DNA of 64,000 nt from Numida meleagris (Eukaryota > Chordata > Aves > Galliformes > Numididae), in the NCBI RefSeq assembly GCF_002078875.1, contig NC_034415.1, forward strand, positions 23,150,331 to 23,214,330, given 5' to 3'. A model generated the notes under the pieces. It saw nothing but the letters and a program-made list of their open reading frames with translations, did not search any database and was not told the DNA's origin. Each line of letters begins with the position of its first letter. Positions within the stretch are counted from its first letter, which is position 1. The position numbers and the translations under genes were made by a program. This document shows, piece after piece, positions 1 to 12,603 of this stretch.

Positions 1-1150
1 AATAAAGAACAAACCAAAATGATCCGCAAGCAAGTCAAACACTTTAAGGAGGAACATTTGAATTTCATCCTATGTGCGTGCTTGTAAAAGTGGCTGGGAC
101 AAAAAGGTACTGTATGAGGACAAATGTGCCTGAGCTCTTACCAACTGCTGCAAGAGGAGAACCTGCAAATCCTCATTAGCGGGGAAAATGAGCAATGAAT
201 ACAGGCTCAGAGGGTGAGAGCCTGGCAGCTGAAAGGCAAAATGGAAAGGGGAGGGATGAAGAAAGGACAGAGCCTGAGCCAAGGAGATCAAGCTTCAAGG
301 CAGCTCTCACAGAGGAAGCTATAGTACTGAATGGAGTAGATGGGGCTAGTGCTCATCCAGCTGGGCTCCAGGCACATTTAACAGCTCTGCAGGGGAAAAT
401 GTGCCACAGAATATCTTTTTATGGTTCTGATTTTATACTCTTCCATTCTCATCTGGTGGATTGTAGGGACAAGTAGTTTCCTTGCAGGACACCAGAAAAC
501 AGTCAAAACAACTTTATTCTGATCACACTTAAAAGGCAATTTGGGACAAGAGGCAGGCAAAAATCACAGATACAAAATGGTGGATCCACAAAACTGTAAT
601 AATGGTAAATAACACCTATATCAAATTTAATGAATGTTTTCATTAGTCTTTGCCAGAGCTACAAGTAGTGTTGAGCGATCAGCACAAATTGATTTTTCCC
701 TGGGAGCTAATGCTGTTCGGTGTCTGAATTGTAGTTATTACTCTACTATTAACTGAAAGCCAAAAATCTACTCAAGAATTTCCTTCCTCATGCACAGAAC
801 ATAAAAAGCCAGAAGTAAGAACTCAGTAGTGAATTAATTTAAATGGTTAATGCACATTGGTGAGTGATACATGCATTTTCCTCCAACTGGAGCCGCTCAT
901 ACTTTCAGTAGTTAATATGTGATTCAAAAAGTCTGAATTTCAGCCATCATATAAAGCAAGGAAAAGGACTCACGGTTAGCTACAATGTGGTATACCAGGG
1001 CAAGCACGCCAGATTTCTATTATCCTGGTGAGATTCCATGACTACATTAAGCCAAGCTGCTTGACAGCTATGAAAAAGACAGCTTCATCCACTTTTATCA
1101 GAACACTGACCTTTTCAAGAAATAATAGAATATATCCTGCTATCATTTCT
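1..1150. other. Non-coding DNA, nothing recognised
   Basis: AT-rich sequence with stops in all frames. A 93-codon frame at 195-476 has no recognisable domain, is rich in Glu, Arg and Ser, and overlaps shorter frames on the other strand, as chance frames do. I see no promoter, repeat or RNA gene. Confidence 0.6.
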
Positions 1151-1151
1151 C

Positions 1152-1216
1152 ACATGAAGCTCCTGTTGAGGTCAATAGGAATTTGGCGTCAAAATGTGAA
1201 ATCAGTACTTGGCCCA
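1152..1216. repeat. Fragment of an ancient interspersed repeat
   Basis: The core at about 1160-1180 (CTCCTGTTGAGGTCAATAGG) resembles the 'CTCCCATTGAAGTCAATGGG' core that recurs in old interspersed repeats of turtles, crocodilians and birds. A 'CTTGGCCCA' stretch follows, similar to the 'TTGGCCC' that often borders that core. The copy is heavily diverged. Family recognition is from memory and unverified; a chance match is possible. Confidence 0.35.
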
Positions 1217-1342
1217 TAATGTTTAGTGCCACATAACAGGCTATTGGGAAGGGATCCAATGTTAAGCATCAGTTCTCATTAATTACACTGCAGATTCCAT
1301 TTCTAAAGACTTTCTATCATCTATTGTGCAAATTAAATACTG

Positions 1343-1371
1343 AGAGCCAGATCCTCAGCTGATGTAGATCA
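1343..1371. repeat. Fragment of an ancient sauropsid repeat
   Basis: The stretch AGCCAGATCCTCAGCTGATG, followed by TAGATCAG, resembles the end of an old palindromic repeat (consensus-like 'GGCCAGATCCTCAGCTGGTG...TAAATCAG') common in reptile genomes. Only one arm can be seen; its partner is not recognisable. With the fragment at 1152-1216 it may be part of one decayed element. Assignment is from memory. Confidence 0.4.
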
Positions 1372-2831
1372 GAATACCCGTGATGAAGACAAAGAAATAG
1401 GGTCAATAAAGATCAGTCAATGAACTCAATACAGCTAAGTAAAATTATACCACAGAGAATCTGGTCCAATGAATAATTCTCTTGTCTAATCAACATTGCA
1501 GATTTTTTATCTGCAGTGTCTGATCTTTGCTGCATACCCTGTGCCTCTCCATGTGTGGAAGGTCAAAAGATGAAACTGGTGAAAACCCTGAGTGAAGAAT
1601 ATACAACAGAAAGCTGTGGCATGAATAAATCCACTTCAGAACTGGTGTACAGCATCGTGCTCCAGTATAACAAATAATGTCCTTTTCTGAATTTAGTGGA
1701 GGTTTGGATTTTTGTCATTATGAAACAATATTGTAGTTTACCATCATATAAGCTTCTACTTACAATTCAGAATAAAGGGGATGATCACCTTTGTACCTTG
1801 CCTACTCACTGTGCTGAATTATGTTCTCTGTATTACGTGTCAAAAGAATTAGCTTATATGTTTATTTTGGGCTGCAGTCAGAGTTAAGTGCATAGCTTTC
1901 TCTTCCCTTGTCTGAATCTGAATTACCCAGTCTGGAGTCATAACTGTTCTTCATTTTCAAGAAAATACATTTGAAATATCTTTTAGTTTATGAGCTTATA
2001 ACACAAGCATTTCTGGAGGTCAAAATTGTCTACACAGGCATTCAGATAATAATATTTGGAGAACAGTTTTAATTCAGTCATAGAACTCATTTTAAGCCAA
2101 AAATGTTACTATTTTTAACAACAATAATTAATAGTACCATAACTTACTAACAAGAGGACAGGACTCTGATACACTAAGAATTGCTCAACTGCAACCAAGA
2201 CGACAGTCCCCTCCCAAAGAAATAATAATCCAATTGAGTCCAGCCACAACCTCTACCACAGCCCTCTGAGCAAAAACATTCTCTGTCCAAACATGATGGA
2301 GAAGTCAAAGATGCATACTGTAAGGCACGAAGACATCCTCTGTGCATATGTAATTTGGCCAATAGCATTTGCAGTAAGTCTTTACAACCTCAGTATTAAT
2401 TTTGTAGAATGGAAAGATGGAGATGAAGATGACACGTCTCGGAGCATCCAGCATCCTGACGCATCCAGTGAAGCACTAGATGGAGCACTTACTGCTGCGT
2501 CTGGAAGAGGCCCACAGAAAAACCAACTCTTTACTCTCCTCCCCATTTGTAATAGACTTTCAACTTGTGTTTGAAAGCCATCAAAATACAAAATGATCTT
2601 AAATATGGAAGCTGCATGACAACATTTCAATTAAAAAGCTTTTAGGAAAAGGTCATGGAGAGCATCTGTAATATATTTCAAAAGGTCTAGGAAAGAGGGA
2701 GGTTACGATATGGGTCGCATCACAATTATGGTAAATTGGGTAAAAGAGAGTTTCCTGAGACTGTTCTAAGCCCAATAAAAGTGATTGAGAAAGTCACAAT
2801 ATGACAGATATTAATAACTACAACCTATCAT
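1372..2831. other. Non-coding DNA, nothing recognised
   Basis: AT-rich, with no coding feature. The 93-codon frame at 2293-2574 is overlapped by an 82-codon frame on the opposite strand (2382-2630) and neither resembles a known protein. A small direct repeat, GCATCCAG at 2444-2451 and 2461-2468, with a few CpGs, is the only local structure. Confidence 0.55.
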
Positions 2832-2960
2832 AATGTCTGACATAGTACCTTTTATCTCAATGGATCCCAAAGCGCTTTGTAAAACTCTATGTGGAATAAT
2901 TTCTTTTATCACTACTATGTTTCCATATTTCTCAGAAAGTGGTGCACTGATGAACTCTAC
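2832..2960. repeat. Old MIR/L2-like or CR1-like repeat relic
   Basis: The stretch at 2841-2888 reads as 'catagtaccttttatctcaa' then 'tggatcccaaagcgctttgt', closely resembling the 'AGCACCTTTCATCTCAAAGGATCCCAAAGCGCTTTACAAA' block of old amniote interspersed repeats. Similarity fades after about 2900. A weaker related block lies at 14752-14890. The family name is uncertain; repeat origin is likelier than chance because about 40 bases align. Confidence 0.45.
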
Positions 2961-3450
2961 ACAGTAGCACAGCACGAAATTTTTCAAAATCCCAGAAAAC
3001 GAAGAATACCTTTTCTGTTTGAAATTTTGGCTGGAAAAGGTGCATTTGTGGCTAACTTCAAGCTAGCACAGTAAGTTTTCAATAGCAAACATTCCAAAGT
3101 GCTGATGCACTTCTGCCCAAAACCAAGAACATCTAGCATTGCTGTGCTCTTTGTAACAATCTATTTAAAATCAGTTCAGAAGAGGGGCATTAATTACTGA
3201 ATCACCAGGAATATGGCCTTGAGATCCATGTGTTATACTGGGGTTTCTTATCAAAGTACTCCATCAGATTAAGATCATCTGATTTATCAGATCTGAGAAG
3301 ATTCCAGCCCCAGTGACACAGCAAATCATACGCTCCTTCAACGTTTCACCAGAGAGAGACATAAAAACTACAAAAAATCTTCTTGAAATCTTCCTAATAT
3401 CTAAATTTCTGGGGAAGATGACCTGTATCAAAATAAATAATGTGTTTAAG

Positions 3451-3463
3451 AAAAAAAAAAAAA
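3451..3463. repeat. A homopolymer, 13 bases
   Basis: An uninterrupted A run inside AT-rich DNA. No retroelement 3' end is recognisable upstream, so it is listed as low complexity only. Confidence 0.8.
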
Positions 3464-3686
3464 CAAATAAGAACAATATACAAAGAAATAGAAGGATTGG
3501 TGAAGATAAATTTTTAGAGGTGTGGCTATATGGGTTTGTCCATATTAATCAAAAACATATCCTAAAAATATGTAAGAGGATCTAAACAATGTCCTGTCAG
3601 CAAGTATAAAATATATCCACTTGGTTCACACTGCCACCTTCCCACCTATTTGTCTTGACCTCTGTGGTCACTTTTTTAACAATACA

Positions 3687-3709
3687 TAAATAAATAAATA
3701 AATAAATAA
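3687..3709. repeat. (TAAA)n microsatellite
   Basis: Nearly six tandem TAAA units. The same motif recurs at 13299-13320. No SINE body is recognisable upstream of either copy. Confidence 0.9.
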
Positions 3710-4400
3710 GAACAAAGAAACAGCAATTGAAAAAGTTAACCCTTTCCTATGCCCACAAGGCTGCAAGCACTCATGCCTGGTATCAGAAGGATGCAAAGTG
3801 ATAGGAAAAGAGCTTCCTTCAACAAAACTCTTCTCTTGTCTCTTGGGAGGTGTTAGATTTCTGTGACTAAGGATTTAATCTGTACTTTTATTCCCATGCC
3901 TGTGAAGGCTGAAGAAGTAATTATGTCTAAGTAAATGATTTATCTGCAAAGAAAAATAAATACAACTGCATCTCTAACCCTTACAATCTCCTTTTTTTTC
4001 CAGGTCCTACAACTGAAAATGTGCTACTTTTTGTAGGGGTTTTCATACCTTTGATGATTAGAAAATAAATATCTACTTCATTTTCCAAAGTTAAAGAGTT
4101 CAAGGTCTTTAAAAATCACTGGAACTCCATTTATTTAATTCAATAAGCCCCAAACCAGAATTCGGTTTTCCAAAATGTGAAACCTTATTTACAGGAATAG
4201 GCCATATCTGTCTATTGCCTTGAATTTCTCCCTTATAATAATGAGAGTTCACAATTGGGTCAATATGTTTTAGCAGGCTGTGCAGGGAAGAGAGCACTGC
4301 AATACTATGGATCCTACACATAACCACTCTCATATTTTCTATTATATCCTAGAAATCACCTAAGATCTGCACGTGAGGATTTCCTCCCTCCCCACTCCAC

Positions 4401-4454
4401 CGCACACACACACGTGCCTGCACACACACGCGCACAAGCACACACACATACACA
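4401..4454. repeat. Imperfect (CA)n microsatellite
   Basis: About 54 bases of CA dinucleotides interrupted by CGTGCCTG, CGCG and AAG. The interruptions suggest an old, slowly changing locus. Confidence 0.9.
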
Positions 4455-4495
4455 AAGGATTATTTTCTACTGACATTCAGCTGCCAGCTCATTTT

Positions 4496-5110
4496 ATCCT
4501 GGTCTTTATAAAATAATATCCTAAGTAGCCTATTAGCTTTAAGGTCAAAATCTTTGTCTATTTTCTAAATCTGTTCTCTGCTCTCCCCCCTCCTACTTCC
4601 TTTCCTTTCATTACCCTTTCCTATCAATTATCTCATCCCTGCCTGCTGCCCATCTGAGCAAGCCAGCAGGACCCCCTCAGTGCCCGCCAGATTGTCTCAT
4701 TCAGCTAGCTCTCAGGTTGCTGCTGATTGCCGTCTTTATTCATTACCAAAACACTTGCTACATGGTGCTTGGGCCCTGGCAACCAAACTCTAAATCCTGC
4801 CAGTGAGAACGTAATTACTAGTACACCACAAACAGAGAATGGAGTCTGCTGTGAGTTGTTAGAAGCAGCCGTGAGATAGACCCGGGCTATTTTCCTGTAA
4901 CTGTAGCTGACTACTTGTTTGTCACTCGGTATGTACTAATGATTGGCCTTCTTCATTTTTTTTTAACAACCTTTATCTGAGACAAAAATGCAGCTCTAAA
5001 CAAACTCACGGATCTGTCAAGGATAGCAATTTACAGGTGTGGAATACAGTGTAAGAGGGGTTCTAAATGAGATTTCATCTACAGATTTATGAAGTGTCTG
5101 GAGCCATCAG
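4496..5110. promoter_or_regulatory. Candidate conserved non-coding element
   Basis: This block is higher in complexity than its surroundings and has no recognisable transposon. It includes a pyrimidine-rich part (4565-4640), a GC-richer part (4640-4800) and AT-rich parts with GTAATTACTAG (4811-4821) and ACTAATGATTGG (4935-4946). The appearance is that of avian conserved non-coding sequence, which often clusters in gene deserts. There is no alignment behind this, so the call is inference only. Confidence 0.25.
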
Positions 5111-8100
5111 CGCTGCTTCAATGTGGAAGGTATCCTGCAAGCTTCTCTGATCCACGGAGTCTATGTTTAGGGACAGAGTTCATTTTCCTTAACTGTCTGC
5201 TGAGCCAAAGCAGTTACTAGACACTCTGTGTTAGACAGCACAAAGTATCTTAAGCCATGATTTGCTTTCCTAAAGGAGTCGGACATTACTTCCAAATGAT
5301 CTTGCTCACAGATTATCCCTCTTCTCTCACTGCATGCAAACTGCAAGTCCTTTGCTGTTATTTAGTCCGCTTTATTTATTGTCCTTCTCTTCAAATACTT
5401 GTTTCAAACTTTTACTCTTTCACCAGGGAACCAAAGCTGACCAGTTTTGTTCTTTCTAAATCATATTTACTATGGGAAGACCTTTCTGGCATCAGCTGAA
5501 AAGTTCTGTGTGTCTTTTGCATCTGCTCTTCAAATCCTTAATCTTTAAAGTGCTCACAAACGAGGCAAATGCCTTAATGCTAAGCAGTCTCTAGCAGATT
5601 TGAAAGTGAAATTCAAGCGGCATTTATCTCCCCATCAATGGCAAGGATTTATCCTATTACCTATCACTGCCATTGACAAGCATTGGTCCTGTCCTGTAAA
5701 TCTCCAACATGTAAAGGGAATCAAACACATCTAAAACTTTTCATACAAAAATATCACCTTTGATCCAAGCAACACTGGATTGTATGAGAACACTTACAGT
5801 GAGAATACTGCTTATCACAAGAAAATAATTGATATACTTGAAAGAAAGCCAAACAGATCATTTAAAAAAAAAAAAAGGAAAAATCTTTCATACCACCGAG
5901 TTAAAAAGACCTTGCCCCTGGATTTGTTTGCAGTGCTTTGCTTAAGGTTTAATTCTATTGATTACACATTCCATTTTCCAAAGTGCCATTTGCCTGAAGG
6001 AGCAGGTGGTGTTTGCTGTTTCCATTTAACTGATATATTAGCCATGTGGTGCACTGCATCAGTGGGCAGTATTAATCAATTTACGGCAAGATGACAGAGA
6101 GAATCACTCACAGCAAAATTGCAAGGGGGAAAAGAAAGGACAAAAGCAGGAAAATAATGACCACTAATGGGGAACTTGGAAAAAAAAAAAAATCTGTGCT
6201 TTTAATACTTCTTTTTCACAGCAAATGGAATTGGAAGAATTTAAGAACAGCCAATGTTAAGAAGGAGACAAATACCACTATGTTCAGTGCAGTACTTTTT
6301 GTAAGCACTTTACTGTTTGGCATTTTGTAATGAGTGCAGAAAGATCTCACATACTTGCTGAGAAATGTACATTTCTTTAAATAAAAACAAAACGCTTCAT
6401 GCAAAATCAAAGTTGATTCAGATCTCATCCTGGAAGAACAGTTCAATCTCTGTATGTGAGAACCATCTTTATGCTATACTATTTTCTGCATTATCTTAAT
6501 AAACATTTTGAGGTTTTGATTCCAGTATGAAGATTTCCATGACAGTGAGTGAGGTGGCTGGATTTCAAATCACCTGATTCCCTCTATTTGTAAGATTACT
6601 TTTTGTATCCAAAATTTGACAAAGTCATATGTTGTCCTGTAATTCTTCTTCCTCAAAATATATCTTAAATTTGGTGAGAAAATGGAAAAAGATACAGGCA
6701 GAAGTGGGCAAGTGACTTCCTATCTTTTTGCAGTCAGGAAATTCATATGTTTAGAGATCACAGAAAATGCAGCAAAGTTTAACTAGTTTCATGCTCCAGA
6801 TCACTTTCTAAGCCACGAAGCAGTGGAAATAAAGAACTGGCAGGAGAATTTTCAGCTCCCCAAGGGTGCCTCTATCAGAAGCTCAGAGGGCCTTGCTCTC
6901 TCCAGCCATCTCAGTAGCAACAGAAGATGGGCAGCATTCCTGTGCCACAAATCTAACTACTTTACATGACTCAGCATCCACCCTTTTCACCCTGCAAAAC
7001 CAGGCCCAGGTCTTCCCTTGCACTCCTGCATGTTCTTTCTGCAAACAAATGCACAAAGTCAGACCCAGAACAGGGTTAATTGGAGTGGTCCATCTCAGCG
7101 GCATAGCCCAGCAAACTGATTTGGTGAAGAAGAAAAACCCTCATATAAATATCATATCAAGCACCAACAAAACAACAATACCAACAGCTTCTGGAAGACC
7201 GTGGTGCAGAAATACCTCCTGTAACACTGTGAATGCATTGCAAACACAACAATCTGAGGGAATAAGAGAAGAGGCACAGTACTTATGTCAGGATGTCAAT
7301 ACGTTTTTTCAGCATCTAAAGAATATTTTAAGAACTGCATAGAGGTTTGATGACCTATTAAGCTCCAAAATTCTCTCCCACTTCTCAAAGACGTAGAAAC
7401 AAAAAAGAAAATCTGTCCTTCTAGGGAAAGAAAAAGCAGATAAATCATTGTAATTCTAGCAGGTCAAATGAGCTGAGAGAAGATTGAAGACAGATGCAAT
7501 CCTTCCACCACGCCAGGTGAGGAGTGCAAGAAGAAGGTCTCATGTAGCAGTGAGTGGGACACAGCTAAGCAGAAGCCAGCAGGTCAGCACATCACTTCTC
7601 TAGCCAGCACCCTGGACGCAAGCACCAGGAGACGTGGAAAACTGTGTGCCCACCTATACTTGATCTGAATTTTCATGGTAAATGCATGGTCTTATCCATC
7701 TAGCATAACACCTGTGCTCCACAAATGGCTTACAGTAGCAGGGAAATTAAAAAGAAGTACAGACTTACTGGATCCAGTAATAGTAGTAAAGGCAATTTAG
7801 AACTTTCAAGGTTGGAATAAGAGCATAAAAAACTGAGAACTCAGCACATCCACCCTTGGCGACATCAGTTTTGCTAAAATGCCTGTTTCTCATTGTTTTG
7901 TTACAGAAAGGGGATAAAATCAACAGTTTCCACTGAAATGCAGGTTAAAACTGTACGGAATGTGAGCCCATGTAAAAGGGAAGACAGCATTTAGGAAAAC
8001 TGTCAGATGCTCCTGAGGGGCATAGTACAGGTCTTTTTTATCTTTTTGCACACGTTGTCTCCCAGTAGCTAACTTATCCTTGACTATCTGCATGCATTTC

Positions 8101-8160
8101 TTTGTTTAATATTCTATCCCTCCTTAAAATTGTAAAGTATCACAATGCACTGAAACTGTG
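5111..8160. other. Non-coding DNA, low-complexity A runs only
   Basis: No gene or transposon is recognised. Poly-A runs occur at about 5864-5876 and 6180-6192. The longest stop-free frame (6866-7342 plus, 158 codons) begins at GTG; its first ATG is at 7049, leaving 97 codons without a recognisable domain, so I do not call it a gene. Confidence 0.55.
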
Positions 8161-8400
8161 CTTCATAAATTAACAAATAATAATAAAACACCGCTTGAGG
8201 AACCTGTCTAAATGATATAATATTAGCATGAATCATAGCCTTAATGAGAAGCAAGGAAACATTTGACAATGGAGTATGATATTGCATAATTCAATACAAT
8301 AAAGTTATAACAGCTCTCAGTAGCACTACATCATTAAATAAATTTGGCGAACTTTTCAATTAGATGCCACTTCCATGGATTTAATAAACTTGCTCATAGT
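8161..8400. promoter_or_regulatory. Candidate conserved non-coding element (AT-rich, SOX/POU-type motifs)
   Basis: The block is AT-rich but complex, with no simple repeats. Visible motif matches are ACAATGG (8266-8272, SOX-type), ATTGCATAAT (8281-8290, C/EBP- or POU-like) and TTTGGCGAA (8343-8351, E2F-like). Dense motifs without repeats or coding potential fit a developmental enhancer, but such short matches are common by chance. Cross-species alignment was not possible. Confidence 0.3.
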
Positions 8401-10619
8401 TTGCTTTTCTGTCTTTCACAGTTTCCTTTCTATCTCTGGACATAGAAAGGGTTTGAATATCTGAATGAATTTACAAGGTGTAAGTGAAGATGATAAGACA
8501 GTGAAAAGCAGAACAGGGAACATCTCTTTAAAACATTAAGTAAAGTTATACATGGGCTAATTTACAGGCTGGAGACTTTTAGGGGAATTTTCTTTTATCC
8601 TCATGCACTACCTCATAGCAAAACACTATCAGGAAACCATTTCAAAAAAAATCATACCAGCGTAGGAATTACTGTAATTAATTATTTTCATGGACCAATC
8701 CTCTCCAATGTTCTTTCCTTAAAACATTTTAACAGTATGTATTTTGGAAGAAAATGAGAAAAATCTCCAAAGCCTTACTTTACACAGCTGTTCAGGTAAG
8801 GTTACTCCCTTTGGACTCTTCCTTATCCCAAAAATGAAACAATTTAAAGCTGAAGCATATGTTTTAATATGATCTGAAACTTGTTATACAATTAGAACTT
8901 GAGTTTTTCTTGATATGCATTCAGGGATCTAATCTTAGGGGAGTGTTTCTGTATTTTTTGGTCTCAATTACACCTGGTGGCTTGAAGTTTCACACTGGAT
9001 TCCCTACATAGGGACTATTCCCATAGCAGAGACTGTTCTTGCCATCCCGTGGATAATTACTGTTTTTTCTAGATTTATTTCTATCTGCTGTGGTATTTAT
9101 GTAATGAACTATGTAAAGGAAAAGATTTTATATAGCAGCTGCTCAATGTTCTACCATCTTTGCCAAGAGATGCAGCTCTATTTGTGCATGCAGATCTTGG
9201 GTAGGAGATATCCCTTGTTTCAGAAGATGTGGTGTGTCCAAACAGCAGTAGGAAGGACTATCCACATTTCTACCCATGGAAATGCAGGTCATGGAAATGG
9301 AGCTATTGCAATCTAACTGAAATTCCTACTTTAATATTCTCACTAAGAGCTCATTGCTCAGACATTAAAATGCTTTTTGTGATGATGTAAGTCTCACTGC
9401 AATAGATTACCAAAAGTCATGATGCAGGAGCAGGGCTACAGTCTTAACACCTCTACACTATTGATTTTCATAGTTTTTTGTTTTATATAACCAAACACAT
9501 ACTTCTAGGGTCAAGATGCTTATCTGCATTTGTGAAGGGGCTAACGGAGTAAGGCTCTTTATGCTTTCGGAGAGAAGGGAAATATGCAAGTGCCTTCATC
9601 TCTAAGAGAGGAGTCAAGGGAAACTAGAGTGACCAGCCTTAGCAATAAAAGTGCACAGTCCTGGTGCACATTCACTGCACCTTACGATGTTTCTCTTTAC
9701 CTCTCTTTATCCCACTGCCTTCCAAGTGTAGTGTGATTACAGCCATAAGCTTATTCTCCTCTTTTTCTCATAAGGAAGACAAGCAATTTATTTTCTCAAC
9801 TGTAGCACTGCCCTCCCTCTTGGCCTAGTGCATCTCTTACAGTCAGTTGGCATGATGTAAGGGAGGGCAGAGGCTGGCCCTCATCAGCAATTCTCCATAG
9901 ATATGCCCACATAGAATAAAAGCAGCCTTTCCCATACCAGGCTGCCTATTAAGCAGCTCTTAATGGTCTGCAAGTCCTTCCCTCTTCCCTCTCTCCAAAA
10001 ATGTACATTGCTTTATGGGACTTGTGGGAAGTATAGGCTGGCTACATAGAACTAGAAAAGGATGAATTCTAATTAAGTGATAATGCCAGTGGAATAGCAC
10101 TTTGTCACAGGATAATGATCCCCTGCTGTTAGATAAATATCGAAGCAAAACTTCGACAGTCTTTGAAAATAAACAGTGAAGTGATGCCAAGATGTTTATA
10201 CTCAGGAAGGGAAACATTTATCCCTCTGCAGTATTTCTATTTCATAGGGTTTTTTAAATTAAACAAAACCAATCCTTCCCTCCCACCCAACAGAAAACAT
10301 CTTCATTAATGACCTCGGTCTTGCAAACCATCATGAACATAAGATCCTCGCTGAATTCAAAACGAGAGTTTTAAAGCAGTCCTGAAAGATTCACTCCATG
10401 GAGGTAATACAGTTTTGAGAATGGGATCAATAAAGCTTAGCAACTATTACTACTATTTTTCCACTTATTAATAATCAAATTACTAGCTATAATGAGCTGA
10501 ATTACCTTTTGGCAAAATTCCTTCTTGTCAGTGGATGTACGCCAGCAGGCATTTGGTTCAGTGTTTTACATTTACAGTATATGAATTCAGTAGGCAAATT
10601 TTGATCTGTTATCTGTTTA
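8401..10619. other. Non-coding DNA, nothing recognised
   Basis: Stops in every frame. The frames of 70-88 codons found here show no domain. No repeat of known family is apparent before the CR1 tail that begins at about 10620. Confidence 0.55.
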
Positions 10620-10842
10620 TAGGAAGGAGGAAGTTTCTTACACAGAGGGTGGTGACGCACTGGAACAGGTTTCCCAAGGAGGTTGTGGATGCCCCATCCC
10701 TGGAGGCATTCAAGGCCAGGTTGGATGTGGCTCTGCGCAGCCTGGTCTAGTGGTTGGCAACTCTGCACACAGCAGTTGGGTTGAAACTAGATGATCATTA
10801 TGGTCCTTTTCAACCACAGCCATTCTATGATTCTATGATTCT
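10620..10842 (+). mobile_element. CR1 LINE, 5'-truncated 3' end (copy A)
   Basis: A fragment of about 223 bases from the end of the CR1 ORF2 and the short 3' UTR. Translation in one frame gives the conserved ORF2 C-terminus (HWNRFPKEVVDAPSLEAF) and ends at TAG near 10748. The element closes with repeated ATTCTATG units at 10823-10842, the normal tail of avian CR1, which has no poly-A. Extreme 5' truncation is typical of the family. The fragment cannot move by itself. The frame is open upstream across the junction, so the 71-codon frame at 10535-10750 is partly host DNA and not a gene. Confidence 0.95.
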
Positions 10843-12060
10843 ATATTTGGAATATATCAACATTCAGTGGAATTACAAAGTGAAAACTATGCAAAATCTG
10901 GTCATTAATTCTCTCACAGTGTATTTCTTTAATTTACAGTTTCTTGGGAACAACATATATGATCCAAAATATAATGACGTTTTAAAATCTCCAAAGTCAA
11001 ATTCTATGTCAGTCTCAAACTTAGGCCATGTGTTTTATCCCTTTTTTAAGGGGAAAGCCCCATTCTTGCTCCACTGCATAATTTGTGATTCTAGTAAGGC
11101 ATACAGTTCAGGTAACCTTGTAGGTCCCAGGTCCTCAGATACATTTTGGGGAAGTTATTCAAATCAGTATCACTAACAGAGTCTTGAACAGGCCTGCCCC
11201 AGTGCAGCTTCACATCACTGATGCCAGCACTGGAGTTGTTTCTCTATCACCACCAGAAAGATGGTGGGAGGAAATATATCAAGGATCAAGGATGCCACCA
11301 AGGCATCGACATGCCAACATGCAAGCAGCCCAGACATGCCAGCAGTTGTAACTCATCTCACATGACAGAACCTACAGCACAAAGATTCAGCTGCTTCCCT
11401 TCAAAATTTAGGCACCACTCTACCTCAAATTACTGATTCTGACGATTGACAGTGAAGTGTCAACAGATCTTTCTCCAAGAATAAGCATACTTTTAGTTAA
11501 ATTGATTTAATGAATCTGGTACACTTATGTATTGTTTTTCTGTTCTGTTATTTTCCCAGGATGATGTCTAGCTGCCAGAAATAACATTCAGGAAAACTCA
11601 GAGGGGTGTTTATTTTTCTATATGAGCGTGTATAAAATAAAATCAATTAAAAAGCAGGAATGCAATTTCTAGTGGCACTTTGCAATGACTGATTAATATA
11701 TTTTGAATATTTTCCTCTGTAAATTTGCTTTGCTTGATTCTCTTCCCGTGGAAACTGCTATTTAGCAAAAACTAATCAACATGTCAACATTTTGTTTATT
11801 CTTAAATAGCATCATTTATTACTATTATTACAGTGTCACTTTGTTGTTTGCCACGGAGAAGGTTCCAGGAGCACCAGCTCCCCACATGGCCTGCCTGTTT
11901 GACATTCAGGGTGCTTGCCACCTTCTTCCACTGCTATGACAAGGTTATACACAGTCTGCAGCCCCGTGAAAACAGGTTCTTTTGGAAGCTGAAACTCTGA
12001 CAGACTTCGAACACAGTAAGGCATCCGTGACATCTTGGCGTCTGCCATCTCCATTCTTGC
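10843..12060. other. Non-coding DNA, nothing recognised
   Basis: AT-rich. A 140-codon frame (10754-11176) begins inside the CR1 3' UTR and runs into host DNA. It contains the translated ATTCTATG tail and is therefore spurious. A small ATT-rich stretch lies at 11815-11832. Confidence 0.6.
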
Positions 12061-12290
12061 TTGATTAGCTCTTGGTTACCTCAGTGATAATGTCTGGAGG
12101 CGCTGATTAATGTACAATAATGGTACATCTCACTGGAAAGATAAGCTTATAGAAGATCAATTAAACAGTGGCAATTTCACAGGCTACAAGCTAGAACAAT
12201 GGTACTCGCAGCCTTTTCTTGGAGCTATTTTTTAATCAGTTTCTTCTGCCTGCTCTAGAATTTTCATGTAAAACAGTAACTATCATAGAG
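12061..12290. promoter_or_regulatory. Candidate conserved non-coding element (SOX and homeodomain motifs)
   Basis: The block contains GATTAA (12105-12110), GTAC-flanked AATAATG (12112-12126), GATCAATTAAA (about 12155-12165) and GAACAATGG (12194-12202), a full SOX-type site. There is no transposon signature or coding potential. It looks like a distal enhancer, but this is a visual judgement. Confidence 0.3.
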
Positions 12291-12603
12291 GGAAGAAGAA
12301 CTACCCTGAAAATGAAAGGTGATGGTACCCATTAAAATTACAAGGGAAAATGAATATGAATCGAGGCCCCTGAACATTCCTTCAGCTGTCAGAAGGTTAC
12401 AAATTCTGCTTTGACGATAAGACAAGAAGTTTTTTCAAATGCAAACTTGCCATAAATGGTACATAGGAGAATGCCATTGTTTCATGCAATTACATTGTTG
12501 CCTGGGCAACCATGTACAAAAGTTAATGTAAGTACAGGTTTAAAGATGAAATGTCTCCTAAATTGGAATAAAAAACCATTTAATAGTATAGATGATCTAC
12601 AAG

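Noticed and set aside
195..476. 93-codon frame with charged residues
   Set aside because: Overlapped by opposite-strand frames, no domain, no promoter or splice context.
6866..7342. 158-codon plus-strand frame, the longest outside repeats
   Set aside because: It starts at GTG; the first ATG (7049) leaves 97 codons. No domain, no Kozak-supported start, low-complexity Thr/Ser-rich content.
10754..11176. 140-codon plus-strand frame
   Set aside because: It begins in the CR1 copy A 3' UTR and translates its ATTCTATG tail; no family in the host part.
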